Source: Spongospora subterranea f. sp. subterranea (Eukaryota > Endomyxa: Phytomyxea > Phytomyxea > Plasmodiophorida). From it: 64,000 nt of DNA. The DNA lies in NCBI GenBank assembly GCA_049724395.1, contig JAUGWO010000166.1:94212-158211 (forward strand), written 5' to 3'. Shown in pieces: positions 40,470 to 52,455 of this stretch. The first letter of the stretch is position 1; every line of letters starts with the position of its first letter. The position numbers and the translations under genes are program-made. Under the pieces are notes generated by a model, which worked only from the letters and a program-made list of their open reading frames with translations, did not search any database and was not told the origin of the DNA.

Positions 40470-40861
40470 TTAGGCTGCCGCCGCTTTCTCTTTCTCGTAC
40501 CGTTTCTTGTCTTCTTCCGCCATTTTGGCAAATGGCGCTTTCTGCTTTTCCGACATCTCTTTCCATTGAGATCCCAGCAGCTTTCCTAGCTCACCGAACG
40601 AGGCTGTTTGATGAATATAAATTTACTGGGTTTGAAGACGATGTAGGTTAGGATTACCATCTGGGTTTTCCTTCTTAATTATTGGCCGCTGCTTAGAGGC
40701 GAAAAACCTGATTAAATATATGCGATAAGAAGTCACCATGTGTGGACAAGACGCCATCCCTCGACTTACATATAACTGGATAAATTCTTTTTCGGTCCGG
40801 TTTTATCCTTAACAGCTTTCTTCTTGGGGGAACCGTCTTTGGTTGCTTTACCCTTCACCAT
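40470..40861 (-). CDS. Single-HMG-box DNA-binding protein (NHP6/HMGB-like)
   Basis: Small chromatin protein of about 90 residues. Three exons: MVKGKATKDGSPKKKAVKDK with KNLSSYM; FFASKQRPIIKKENPD; then ASFGELGKLLGSQWKEMSEK and AKMAEEDKKRYEKEKAAAA to the stop at 40470. Introns start GTAAGT and GTAATC and keep phase. The HMG box is complete: basic lead, the Y-M-x-F wedge region, central Trp and final KKRYEKEK. A basic N-terminal tail plus one box is the layout of yeast NHP6, which bends DNA and helps FACT; animal HMGB proteins usually have two boxes. Start set by the Met before the basic tail, after a TTTTCAG-like stretch. Confidence 0.88.
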
Positions 40862-42315
40862 TGCTGAAAATGACCAATGATAAGAATAGTGAAGCGAAAA
40901 GACGTATTTATGTGTGGTCGGTATGTACTGGAGATGTTAGTTGGTCTGGCGCGATAATATACAGATGCGAGTTGAGAGCGGCGGAAAGAATAGTGAGGTG
41001 ACCTTCCTGATAAGAGAGCGAGGACACTGTGCACAGATAGGGAATAGAGAGAGGAGCTGAGCGATACACAGAGAGCGAGCGAGTGAATAGGGGGAGGAGA
41101 GCGCGTACAATGACTGGCCGAGAGAGAACATGCGCGGTGCGGCATAGGGCTTGGGCGGGCTTTGGGCTCCCGTCGCCAAGGGACGCCCAAGAGTACACTT
41201 GGGCCATATGACGCCAGTCACAGCTGGCGCCACTATAGTGTAGTCTAGAGACGGTCCACGTGTGACATAACATAAATTTGGGCGCGTAATTCTTGGGTGG
41301 AGACGATCAACCGGAACGGCAATCAGCCAGCCCACCCTACCGATTTGACGATCGCCATAAACAGTCGTGCTAGGACTATGGTATTGTCATTGCTTGCTAC
41401 GATACATGTCGCGTTTGCGCCTTTGTTGAGAATTGATATACGCCAACTTGAGATCACAACGTAATCGAGCGCGCTTGCTTGACTGACGAATGCGTTGTTT
41501 GATCGGATTTTTGTAATGGGATTGTTCCAAATGGAAAGATCTGGGGTATGTAAAAGCAATCCCAAGAACTCAACGTGTTGAGTATGAGCCAAAATTGATG
41601 TATTTCGTTGATGACGAATCCTAAGGGCTTTATGATTCAAAAATCGCCTTATGATAAATAAATGGGACCCGCATGACAAAACAAAACGTCGTTCAAGTGA
41701 ACTGTTGCCTTAACTTTGCATTGAGTGCTGTTGAATCTGCATATTTGGACGTGAGCACTTGGAAGATGGAAGGACCTGATGTTAATCCTTAAGGCAGGAC
41801 AGTGTATTTCGTAGAACTTTCTAAACGAAACTACAACCAAATCCACTTAGTTGCCATTGACCCTTGCCATTGTCGAGAAGTGAAACGGGACGAGGAGGGA
41901 TATGCTCGTTAATATGTCTGAAGCCATGAACCAGTCTCCTGGCTAAATGAGGTTAACTATCGTGAAAGAATCTGATAAATCACGACGTAAAGCCTCTTGG
42001 TTGGGAATCTGGTTGCGATAAGAATCATTCACTGCTTGAATATAAAGCTGGTCAATCGTTACAATTCACATCACTGGTAAACCGACGAGGCTCTGGAGCT
42101 TTTTTTGAGCCGATTTTAACATATAACTGATGTCGTTTTGTGTGCTTGTGTGATGTTGATTGTCCTTCGAAAGATTCGGCATCTTCGAGTGGGACTTCGG
42201 CTAATGATTACCGTATGTACTCTGAAATAAACGATTGCCCGTTGTTGCAAGCCAATCGAACGTTGGTTGATGGATATTTTGATATCGCATGTTAATTCTA
42301 TCTTTTATGTGGTTG
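40862..42315. other. Upstream region of the HMG gene; no further gene seen
   Basis: 40975-41110 is rich in GAGAG/GCGAG on the plus strand (CTCTC on the HMG gene's strand), as in a 5' UTR or promoter. Between 41323 and 41846 two open stretches on minus show no family motif and I could not link them. Confidence 0.4.
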
Positions 42316-45268
42316 CTAGACATTATTTACTGAATCTTTGAAGAAGATATCGATATTAGCTTTGAGTTCGTTTTGATCTTGGCCCCAATAAGTTGAAATC
42401 AGTCGTTTAGGCAAAATCTCGAACAGGCCGGCGCCTTTAACCTGGGTTCTTAGCATCTCGATGATATCCTGCCTTTTAACCTCTTTAAGCTTTGATAGGA
42501 CATTGAGTCCATGTCTTGCTTCCCAAATCCGCCCCAACTTTAGGCAGACGATAACTAACAATGACCAAGTCTCTTCATCATATTTTTCGAGTAAATTCGC
42601 TTGCACCAAAGCGTCCAACGCAGATTCGCTTTTGTTTACGGCAAGGAATGCTTCTCCCAGCCATTTCCAGCAAACAGACAGCTTTTCATGAACCAAAGAC
42701 TTTGTCAAAGCCTCTATTGCCGCATCGTATCGCTGAACTGATAGGTAGTACTTTCTGTAATTTGGTTATGAGTGCGTTGGTTACTGGATTGTATGATAAG
42801 ATTTACCCGAGCGTAGAATATATAATTGGGTCTATTGTGCCGCGATATGATAATTGCTCCTCAAAAGCACTAGCAGCATCGCCGTACATTCCGATACGAT
42901 GATAAGACTTGGCCAATAACTTCAACACACGATGATCGCCAGGATAATACTTCAACGCAAAGCGGCATCTTTCTATACACAGTTCGAACTGCTTTAACAT
43001 CATTGAGCAGTGTGCTTGTCGCCTTAGCCAATCTGAGCCACTATTGTTTTGATATCCAAAACTTTCGTTGCATCTGAATATGTTTTGGCAAACTTGTGGT
43101 AAAGAATTTTCAATGGCGTAATCAGCAGCGATTCCCAAGAGGTCAATGTTCATAAGCAACCCTCGCCGGTAGTTTCTTTGGGCCAGAAGTGCATTCCCTG
43201 CCATGAATTGACCGACACACCTCAGACTCAATGCCAAATGCGAATTTGGGTTGAGTTGAGCATCAATTCTTTGTAGTGAGGCGGCATCGGGATGGGATGG
43301 TTCAACTTCTAGCAATGCCATTGATAATAGCCTCCTGGGTCGACAGTGTTAAAACCTGATACTTCCAGACTTGTTAGATTAGATACCTTGGATCGATTTC
43401 GTTTTGATTATTAGCGACAATCACATAAAGTTCATCAATCGCTTCTGAAATCGAGCCAAAGTTCAACAGCGCCGATATGAATTCCATTTTCTTCGAGAAG
43501 CATTCATTAGTGTTGACGTCATACAATTCCGCCCGTTGACCCATATATCGCACACTGGATAAATCGTCTCCAAGTAGTAATGCTTCTCGGGACAATCGAT
43601 ATAAACGATCAGACATAACACAAACCGGTTCCGGTGCAATTTTCATGTCGATTAAACAATTCTTTCTAAAACTGTCGGATAATGCTCGACTGCTGATATC
43701 GGAAACAGTCCTGTAGATTGCCGAAAGATCACAAATTGATAACTCTCCTGTGATCATAACTTCAATCGTTTTATCAGCTGGCAAACGAGCTATTTCAAAC
43801 CTGAGATCAACTTTTCTTTGGGCAATATGGATGATATGATTCCTAGAGTTGGTTTCTTCAATAATTCTGTAAACTTGAACTGAACGGCGCCATCTATAGC
43901 TTTTGTCATCAAAGTTGAATCATGAACATCAACGGCAAACGTCTCCACTCTACATTCACGATGTTTGAGCACATTACATAGGAGATTATGGAACAGTCTC
44001 GCCTCGTGGAAATCGTTTCCAGCATCTCATTGATGCAGTGGATGAATTTCTCTTCCGCACTGGGACGAGAAACTTTGTTTTGCGACCGCGACGTCCCAGG
44101 TACGATTTCTTCTATAGAGCGATACGAAATTTCCGGGGGCTTATGAATCATTATCTGGACATTAATGGATGCTTCCGAATCTGACATCATATCGTCGCCT
44201 TGGAGGACAAAAACAGCACTTCGATTAATGTCCAGTAGATCAATCCGAGCGATTTTCGTTGCTGGATTACGAGTCCAAGCTGAGGACTCAACATCGTCAT
44301 TCCCCGACTTCTCCCCAAAAAACTGTTCGGACAATTATCGGCAGTAATGAAACCAACGTATGACCTATTTGACAAACCTGAATGTCGAGGTAGCGATGGT
44401 CTTGGCGAGTGATATGCTGAAAGAATCGCTGCAATGTGACACCGGAAAAGAATATTTCCTGAGTGATTCCGAATTCGGCGGTTGTTTGACCAGCTTGTAC
44501 TTCAACATATTTCTTGATTTCCAGTTCTGGATAAGGCCATTTACACGAACATCCAATCCGGAATCGAGTGATGTTGGGCTCTTCTTCACCATCAGGGCTT
44601 CGGTCAGAAGAGACCCAACACTGAGGAACGTTGGTCAAAGACGTAATCGATATAGATCCTCTCCCGTTCTGTTCGATTTCGAATTCCGTAAATAAATGTC
44701 TGGATAGTGAGACGTTGACAGATAAATCTGGCCCTCCAACAGACCACAAACCCTCTATTTGATCCTGTCATCAGCATTTAGTACAGTATATGTTGATTTT
44801 CAAGCAATGTTTCCTACATCGCCCTCAAGAAACGGTGAAACCGATATTTTTGCAGTCCCGATTTCCTTACCAGCAACGTCAGGACTTATTTGTGGCTCGT
44901 TAATGGACCATAGGCGGCAGATTATGGGAGATGTCAAAATATGGTTGTAAAGTGTCTAACAGAGAAAGGTTTGATTGGGAGCCAAGCATTCTGTTGCCCA
45001 TTTACTCGCTTACATCGCTCTCAACCAGATTATATTGGCAGGAGAATCCAACAGCTGCGCTGTCGTCGTTCACTGGTTGTGGCGTCGATCGAAATGGGGT
45101 TTCTGAGATGGGAAAGGCCACCTCGATGTAGAAATGGGGCTGTGCGACGGGTTCCGTCGGTGCCTTTGCATCTTTCTTAGGCTTGACTACGGTCTCCTGC
45201 ACAGCCCCGACGGGTTTCAAACTGGCAAGACCCCGAACAGATTTGATGTAAACTGTCAACTGCACCAT
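42316..45268 (-). CDS. CFAP70: CFAP70 (TTC18), axonemal TPR protein
   Basis: Cilia- and flagella-associated protein linked to the outer dynein arm region. The start at 45268 (MVQLTVYIKSVRGLASLK) matches the C2-like N-terminus, followed by HFYIEVAFPISETPF, then GTAKISVSPFLEGDVG near 44860-44810. The middle includes RIIW-like and CAENEFT-like segments of the family that I can only partly place. The C-terminal half is TPR: NYRRGLLMNIDLLGIAADYA, then QFELCIERCRFALKYYPGDH and YGDAASAFEEQL. The last repeat pair is the best match: SVCWKWLGEAFLAVNKSES, ANLLEKYDEETWSLLVIVCL and KLGRIWEARHGLNVLSKLK. About a dozen short introns. The presence of this gene implies motile cilia or flagella. Confidence 0.88.
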
Positions 45269-46487
45269 CGAACTTTATGATCATGAACTGACTGAACCAG
45301 ATCGAAAATCATGTCTGGTACCTACTAAAACAGAATTGTTAATGAATGAGTAACTGACGAACGCTGTTCAATATCAAACGGCTCGTTACGTTCAGAGTCA
45401 CCCTAGACATGACCTGTGAAATACGGATCTGGGAGTCTTAAAGATCACAACAAGGGTAAGATGATTCATCGCCTGAATTTCAACTCATTTACTGTTTTTG
45501 TGTATCACAACTGCTGATGTGCAGGAAAAACCCTAAATAAACCTGAATTGCAAAGGAAATTGACTTTTATGGATGGGCTGTTTGTTGTACATTCTACGCT
45601 ATGGTAATTAGGTTTTGCAGAATTCCAATAGCAACTGTAACAGCGTTGACGGCAACGGTTTGCGACGGCCCTGAAAGGGGGTCCCATAGTCTTTTAGATT
45701 GCCGTGGGGATATAAATAACTCTCGCGGTTCTAATGACCTCGATATCTAGAGGAGATGCATGAGCATCCCAATATAATCCTCGATGCTTATATAACTCCA
45801 CGAAATCTTGTTTTCGACAATCTCCAGGAGTGCTGACGTTTCCGGTCAGTGATTATATGAGAGGATACGATAACATAGTAATCAAAAGCGAAACTGGCTA
45901 AGCCCGCTTACTTTATAACCGGAGAGAGACGTTGATACAGGAAATTCAGAATATAGGATCTCGTTTTGTTCTGTCCGCACATATTGTCGCTCATGTAATT
46001 TGCAAGCGAGCACATGGCTGTGACACCGATTCGCGTTTTTCGCTGCTGTGGTATGATTTGATCATCATCGTGTTGTTACTGTCGTTGGTTGTGTTCGTGC
46101 GATGTAGAAAATAAATGGTGCTAGAAGTTTGTAAGCTAACCACGATCCACGTTGGTTTATCTGTGGAGAATGTTTTGCCTGGCGTTGTTGCGATTATGTT
46201 GATCTTGAATATAAACGCTGGCACTAAATTTGAAAAGCACTCGCCGAGGATTTTTATCATTGATTAATTATTCTGTATGTTATCGCCACAGTTTTCTATC
46301 ATCGAGCATTGTCAGGTTGTTGAAAGCAATACCATTTACATAGACAAGAGTCAGTCCCGAGGAGATTTGTTGTCATAAAAAGTGTGTCTTTATATTAACC
46401 AACAACTAGTTTTGACTTTTTTACTAATATCTATCTCTCCCACAAGGACTCTTCTATACATATAAGAAAAATGTTTTATCGGGAGCG
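45269..46487. other. Region between CFAP70 and the repeat island
   Basis: About 1.2 kb with scattered short open frames on both strands, none coding-like. AT-rich at 46370-46470. I saw no convincing LTR, target-site duplication or RNA gene. Confidence 0.45.
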
Positions 46488-47690
46488 ATGAAAACAGAGT
46501 CCGTGTACGACGAAGCCGCCAGCGTGCAAGAACAGCTGGCGAGCATGCGGGCAGAGCAGGAGCGGCTCTGCCAGGTTATCGAGGCGCTGACAAAGCGACT
46601 ACTACCGGCACCCTCGGAAGCGGCCGCGGTTCAGGGGGTGGAGGCGGAGCCAGATGTCAAGGTGACGCGGGAACGGCCGAACCTTCCTCAGGCCGTCAGG
46701 CGCAACGGATCCCAGTTCGCACAGGGCAGTTTAACCCACCGAAGTTGGCCTGCGAATCCGTGGAGCGCGACAGAGGTTGATACAGCGGTCAGGATCAACA
46801 TGGCTATCTCAAGGTTCGCAGGCTCGAGTACGAGAATCGGGAATAAATCGCTCGTAGAGTTGGTTGCTTCCGCTGAGCGAATGCTTCCGGACGACCCATA
46901 CGAAGAGGTGCTCTTGTATGCGCGCGACCGGATTCAGGGATCGTTGGAACAGGAGGACGGGAATCGATGGAGGTAGGGCCGCCTTGGCCGTCCACCAACG
47001 ACCGGAGGAACCGATGACGGCGTTCCTCGAGCGGCTGGAAACAACAATTAAATAATGAGTTGCAGGTCAATGTACCGGGTCAATCACCGACCGAAGTTAT
47101 ATATTTGGTCTACCGGGCCAGCATTGCGGACAAGACAAGGGAGATGGTGGAAAAAACGACGTATTTCTTTACGAACAGAGCACGCGACCTGCCAGTCGAG
47201 GAGGTCAACTGCGATTTTTGCAATCCTGTCTATACAAGGAACGGCTGCGCGAGCAACGCGCTGGACGCCGCCCGACGAACGCCAAGACAATAGGAGCGGC
47301 AGCGACCGGCCAGCCAGAAGTAGGAGCGGCGACGATCTGGTCGCCACTGCCGTCACAGTTCAACTATCGCTGCAGGACATGTGTGACCAACGGCCACAGC
47401 TACAGAGACTGCGAGCGCGCGATGCGATCGAGGAAATGTTACCGCTGTCACGAGCAAGGGCACATCAGGACGTCAAGCCCCAGAAGGATCAAGCGGACGC
47501 GGCGAGGGCGACCACTAATCCACAGGGGGCATCCTGAGGCTGCGGGGCGGCTGCAGCCGCCCCATCGAGCGCTCGCAGTCTCTGTAGCTGTGGTCGTTGG
47601 TCACACATGTCCTGCAGCGATAGTTGAACTGTGGCGTTTTGGTGCCTCTTGTGGTGACAAACTGACAATTTGGTGCATCTTGTAGTCATA
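46488..47690 (+). mobile_element. Broken retroelement gag remnant (fossil)
   Basis: A gag-like fossil. The first stretch (46488-46976) has a coiled-coil-like N-terminus (VQEQLASMRAEQERLCQVIE) and a helical capsid-like part. Further along (near 47370-47465) is a nucleocapsid-type region with two zinc-knuckle-like motifs (CRTCVTNGHSYRDC; CYRCHEQGH). It is GC-richer than its neighbours. No polymerase, integrase or clear LTRs are visible, so it is incomplete as well as broken, with several interruptions. The family is probably LTR-type (gypsy or BEL/Pao cannot be decided from gag alone). A 64-bp part of the knuckle region is present again in inverted orientation at 47570-47633. Age cannot be dated without other copies; the two inverted copies differ at about one position, so that rearrangement may be recent. 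Confidence 0.7.
47544..47563. repeat. Perfect 20-bp GC palindrome
   Basis: Self-complementary over all 20 bases, centred on CTGCAG, with four G at one end and four C at the other. It lies between the two inverted copies of the knuckle segment. Confidence 0.85.
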
Positions 47691-48128
47691 ATGTGACGAC
47701 ATACTCATCCCAAGATGCTCCATACTGCATGTATAGGCTAAGGTACAGCTCTTCTGGCGTGCCAAATGCCCCTTTGCGAGCACGTCCTTTCGGGGCCAGC
47801 AACGTCGCTGTCCACCGGTTCCCCCTAGGTGTCCTCCTCTTGTGTTGATAATGTGACGACATAGTCATCCCAAGATGCTCCATACTGCATGTATATGCCT
47901 CTTGTGTTGATAATGTGACGACATATCCCAAGATGCTCCATACTGCATGTATATGATCATATCCGGATGGATGTGATGAGGTGGGATCGCCAACCCAGAA
48001 ACCGGCCAATGGATGCAGCGGAGAACGAGGAGAATTTGGCTTCAGCAGATGTGGCTCAGCTACTGGAACTCTCACTGGTTCCTCCATACTGCATGTATAT
48101 GCCTCTTGTGTTGATAATGTGACGACAG
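47684..48128 (-). repeat. Satellite copies in inverted orientation, interspersed
   Basis: Three to four copies or part copies of the satellite monomer read on the minus strand (near 47686-47735, 47837-47955 and 48086-48127). Non-satellite segments separate them (47736-47836 and 47955-48085). They face the direct array that starts at about 48147. Confidence 0.85.
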
Positions 48129-48146
48129 AACTGGAACCTGAGCCTA

Positions 48147-51100
48147 TACATGCAGTATGGAGCATCTTGGGATGAGTATGTCGTCACATTATCAACACAA
48201 GAGGCATATACATGCAGTATGGAGCATCTTGGGATATGTCGTCACATTATCAACACAAGAGGCATATACATGCAGGATGGAGCATCTTGGGATGCACGAT
48301 GTCGTCACATTATCAACACAAGAGGCATATACATGCAGGATGGAGCATCTTGGGATATGTCGTCACATTATCAACACAAGAGGCATATACATGCAGGATG
48401 GAGCATCTTGGGATGACATAGCGACGTTGCTGGCCTATGTCGTCACATTATCAACACAAGAGGCATATACATGCAGGATGGAGCATCTTGGGATATGTCG
48501 TCACATTATCAACACAAGAGGCATATACATGCAGGATGGAGCATCTTGGGATGACTATGCACGTCACATTATCAACACAAGAGGCATATACATGCAGTAT
48601 GGAGCATCTTGGGATGAGTATGTCGTCACATTATCAACACAAGAGGCATATACATGCAGTATGGAGCATTTTGGGATGACTATGTCGTCACATTATCAAC
48701 ACAAGAGGCATATACATGCAGTATGGAGCATCTTGGGATATGTCGTCACATTATCAACACAAGAGGCATATACATGCAGTATGGAGCATCTTGGGATATG
48801 TCGTCACATTATCAACACAAGAGGCATATACATGCAGGATGGAGCATCTTGGGATGACTATGTCGTCACATTATCAACACAAGAGGCATATACATGCAGT
48901 ATGGAGCATCTTGGGATGATATGTCGTCACATTATCAACACAAGAGGCATATACATGCAGTATGGAGCATCTTGGGATGACTATGTCGTCACATTATCAA
49001 CACAAGAGGCATATACATGCAGTATGGAGCATCTTGGATGACTATGTCGTCACATTATCAACACAAGAGGCATATACATGCAGTATGGAGCATCTTGGGA
49101 TATGTCGTCACATTATCAACACAAGAGGCATATACATGCAGTATGGAGCATCTTGGGATGACTATGTCGTCACATTATCAACACAAGAGGCATATACATG
49201 CAGGATGGAGCATCTTGGGATGACTATGTCGTCACATTATCAACACAAGAGGCATATACATGCAGTATGGAGCATCTTGGGATGACTATGTCGTCACATT
49301 ATCAACACAAGAGGCATATACATGCAGTATGGAGCATCTTGGGATGACTATGTCGTCACATTATCAACACAAGAGGCATATACATGCAGTATGGAGCATC
49401 TTGGGATGACTATGTCGTCACATTATCAACACAAGAGGCATATACATGCAGTATGGAGCATCTTGGGATGACTATGTCGTCACATTATCAACACAAGAGG
49501 CATATACATGCAGTATGGAGCATCTTGGGGATATGTCGTCACATTATCAACACAAGAGGCATATACATGCAGTATGGAGCATCTTGGGATATGTCGTCAC
49601 ATTATCAACACAAGAGGCATATACATGCAGTATGGAGCATCTTGGGATATGTCGTCACATTATCAACACAAGAGGCATATACATGCAGTATGGAGCATCT
49701 TGGGATGACTATGTCGTCACATTATCAACACAAGAGGCATATACATGCAGTATGGAGCATCTTGGGATGACTATGTCGTCACATTATCAACACAAGAGGC
49801 ATATACATGCAGTATGGAGCATCTTGGGATATGTCGTCACATTATCAACACAAGAGGCATATACATGCAGTATGGAGCATCTTGGGATATGTCGTCACAT
49901 TATCAACACAAGAGGCATATACATGCAGGATGGAGCATCTTGGGATGACTATGTCGTCACATTATCAACACAAGAGGCATATACATGCAGTATGGAGCAT
50001 CTTGGGATATGTCGTCACATTATCAACACAAGAGGCATATACATGCAGGATGGAGCATGTCGTCACATTATCAACACAAGAGGCATATACATGCAGTATG
50101 GAGCATCTTGGGATGATAGCATCTTGGGATGACTATGTCGTCACATTATCAACACAAGAGGCATATACATGCAGTATGGAGCATCTTGGGAGACTATGTC
50201 GTCACATTATCAACACAAGAGGCATATACATGCAGTATGGAGCATCTTGGGATATGTCGTCACATTATCAACACAAGAGGCATATACATGCAGGATGGAG
50301 CATCTTGGGATGACTATGTCGTCACATTATCAACACAAGAGGCATATACATGCAGTATGGAGCATCTTGGGATATGTCGTCACATTATCAACACAAGAGG
50401 CATATACATGCAGTATGGAGCATCTTGGGATGACTATGTCGTCACATTATCAACACAAGAGGCATATACATGCAGTATGGAGCATCTTGCAGGATGATGA
50501 CTATGTCGTCACATTATCAACACAAGAGGCATATACATGCAGTATGGAGCATCTTGGGATATGTCGTCACATTATCAACACAAGAGGCATATACATGCAG
50601 TATGGAGCATCTTGGGATATGTCGTCACATTATCAACACAAGAGGCATATACATGCAGTATGGAGCATCTTGGGATATGTCGTCACATTATCAACACAAG
50701 AGGCATATACATGCAGTATGGAGCATCTTGGGATATGTCGTCACATTATCAACACAAGAGGCATATACATGCAGTATGGAGCATCTTGGGATGACTATGT
50801 CGTCACATTATCAACACAAGAGGCATATACATGCAGTATGGAGCATCTTGGGATATGTCGTCACATTATCAACACAAGAGGCATATACATGCAGTATGGA
50901 GCATCTTGGGATATGTCGTCACATTATCAACACAAGAGGCATATACATGCAGTATGGAGCATCTTGGGATATGTCGTCACATTATCAACACAAGAGGCAT
51001 ATACATGCAGTATGGAGCATCTTGGGATGACTATGTCGTCACATTATCAACACAAGAGGCATATACATGCAGTATGGAGCATCTTGGGATGACTATGTCG

Positions 51101-51815
51101 TCACATTATCAACACAAGAGGCATATACATGCAGTATGGAGCATCTTGGGATATGTCACATTATCAACACAAGAGGCATATACATGCAGTATGGAGCATC
51201 TTGGGATATGTCGTCACATTATCAACACAAGAGGCATATACATGCAGGATGGAGCATCTTGGGATGACTATGTCGTCACATTATCAACACAAGAGGCATA
51301 TACATGCAGTATGGAGCATCTTGGGATATGTCGTCACATTATCAACACAAGAGGCATATACATGCAGTATGGAGCATCTTGGGGATATGTCAACACAAGA
51401 GGCATATACATGTCATCTTGGGATATGTCGTCACATTATCAACACAAGAGGCATATACATGCAGTATGGAGCATCTTGGGATATGTCAGTCACATTATCA
51501 ACACAAGAGGCATATACATGCAGGATGGAGCATCTTGGGGATATGTCGTCACATTATCAACACAAGAGGCATATACATGCAGTATGGAGCATCTTGGGAT
51601 ATGTCGTCACATTATCAACACAAGAGGCATATACATGCAGTATGGAGCATCTTACATGCAGGATGGAGCATCTTGGGATGACTATGTCGTCACATTATCA
51701 ACACAAGAGGCATATACATGCAGTATGGAGCATCTTGGGATATGTCGTCACATTATCAACACAAGAGGCATATACATGCAGTATGGAGCATCTTGGGATA
51801 TGTCGTCACCACAAG
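48147..51815 (+). repeat. 58/62-bp satellite tandem array, about 60 copies
   Basis: Head-to-tail array of a monomer that starts atgtcgtcacattatcaa and runs through cacaagaggcatataca, tgcagtatggagcatctt and ggga. Two main lengths occur: 62 bp (with gact or gagt before the next atgtcg) and 58 bp (without). The main base variant is gcagtatgg versus gcaggatgg. Rare truncated or stretched copies occur near 48420, 50055, 50110, 50490, 51390 and 51650. Copies are otherwise almost identical, which indicates recent expansion or ongoing homogenisation. The plus strand is free of stops in all three frames of the consensus, so long open frames here are repeat artefacts rather than genes. The array ends at about 51815 in a different sequence (ccacaagaggcaccaaaa). 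Confidence 0.95.
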
Positions 51816-51947
51816 AGGCACCAAAATTAAACTCATGTCAAAAAGCTATAAAACTTGGGACATGTCAAAAAGCTTTACGAAACGGCGAAAATACGGTAGA
51901 CAGCATTTGAATAACACATTCTAGACCACAGTGTGAAACTCAGGGTG

Positions 51948-52010
51948 ACATCTTGGGATATGTCGTCACATTATCAACACAAGAGGCATATACATGCAGT
52001 ATGGAGCATC
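51948..52010 (+). repeat. Detached satellite copy
   Basis: One nearly full monomer (catcttgggatatgtcgtc to atggagcatc) 130 bp beyond the end of the array. Confidence 0.9.
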
Positions 52011-52455
52011 AATTTTTTTCGGTTTTGTGAGACAAAATCAACGACAAATCACTCAGGGCACTGCGGTTCACAAGTAAGAGGTAACAATTAATAGTGTGTC
52101 GTACGCGTTGCGAACTATAGGAAATGAGAAGGTGGGTTTATGAGTTGATGCGACCTGTTTCTAAAGCGGGGCACGCCGCCGATATCAACCGATCCTCAAT
52201 GCTGACGGTTGCCAATCGTATTCAAAAAACCTGGTAGGGGCCGCCCTTTTCGAATATTCCTGCGGCTGCGGCCCTCCAGGTCATAATGTGAAAGGTCGCC
52301 CGATCATCTCAGCGCCATCTGCCACGTTTCCTGACTCCTGAGGCTCGTGAAAAAAATCAGACTAAAGTATAAAGAGGGGTTGCGCTAACTATCCGTATAG
52401 GAGCTGGTGAAATTTGGGCTCCCATTGTTGCTGGTTGGTCAACGCTAGATCCATA
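52011..52455. other. Region between the array and UBE2M
   Basis: No gene seen. It should contain the UBE2M promoter and 5' UTR. Confidence 0.45.

Noticed and set aside
40855-41335. Ser/Leu-rich frames on minus upstream of the HMG gene
   Set aside because: Produced by a GA/CT-rich low-complexity stretch; three frames are open at once, which points to composition rather than coding.
47055-47537. A second host gene over the gag remnant
   Set aside because: The reading is a shifted-frame shadow of the retroelement region containing zinc-knuckle sequence.
48147-51815. CRISPR-like array
   Set aside because: Units are contiguous near-identical 58/62-mers with no variable spacers, in a eukaryotic genome. 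It is a satellite.
48147-51910. Long open frames (up to about 360 codons) across the repeat array
   Set aside because: All arise from one stop-free satellite monomer whose length is not a multiple of three; three overlapping frames cannot all be genes, and no start context or domain supports any.
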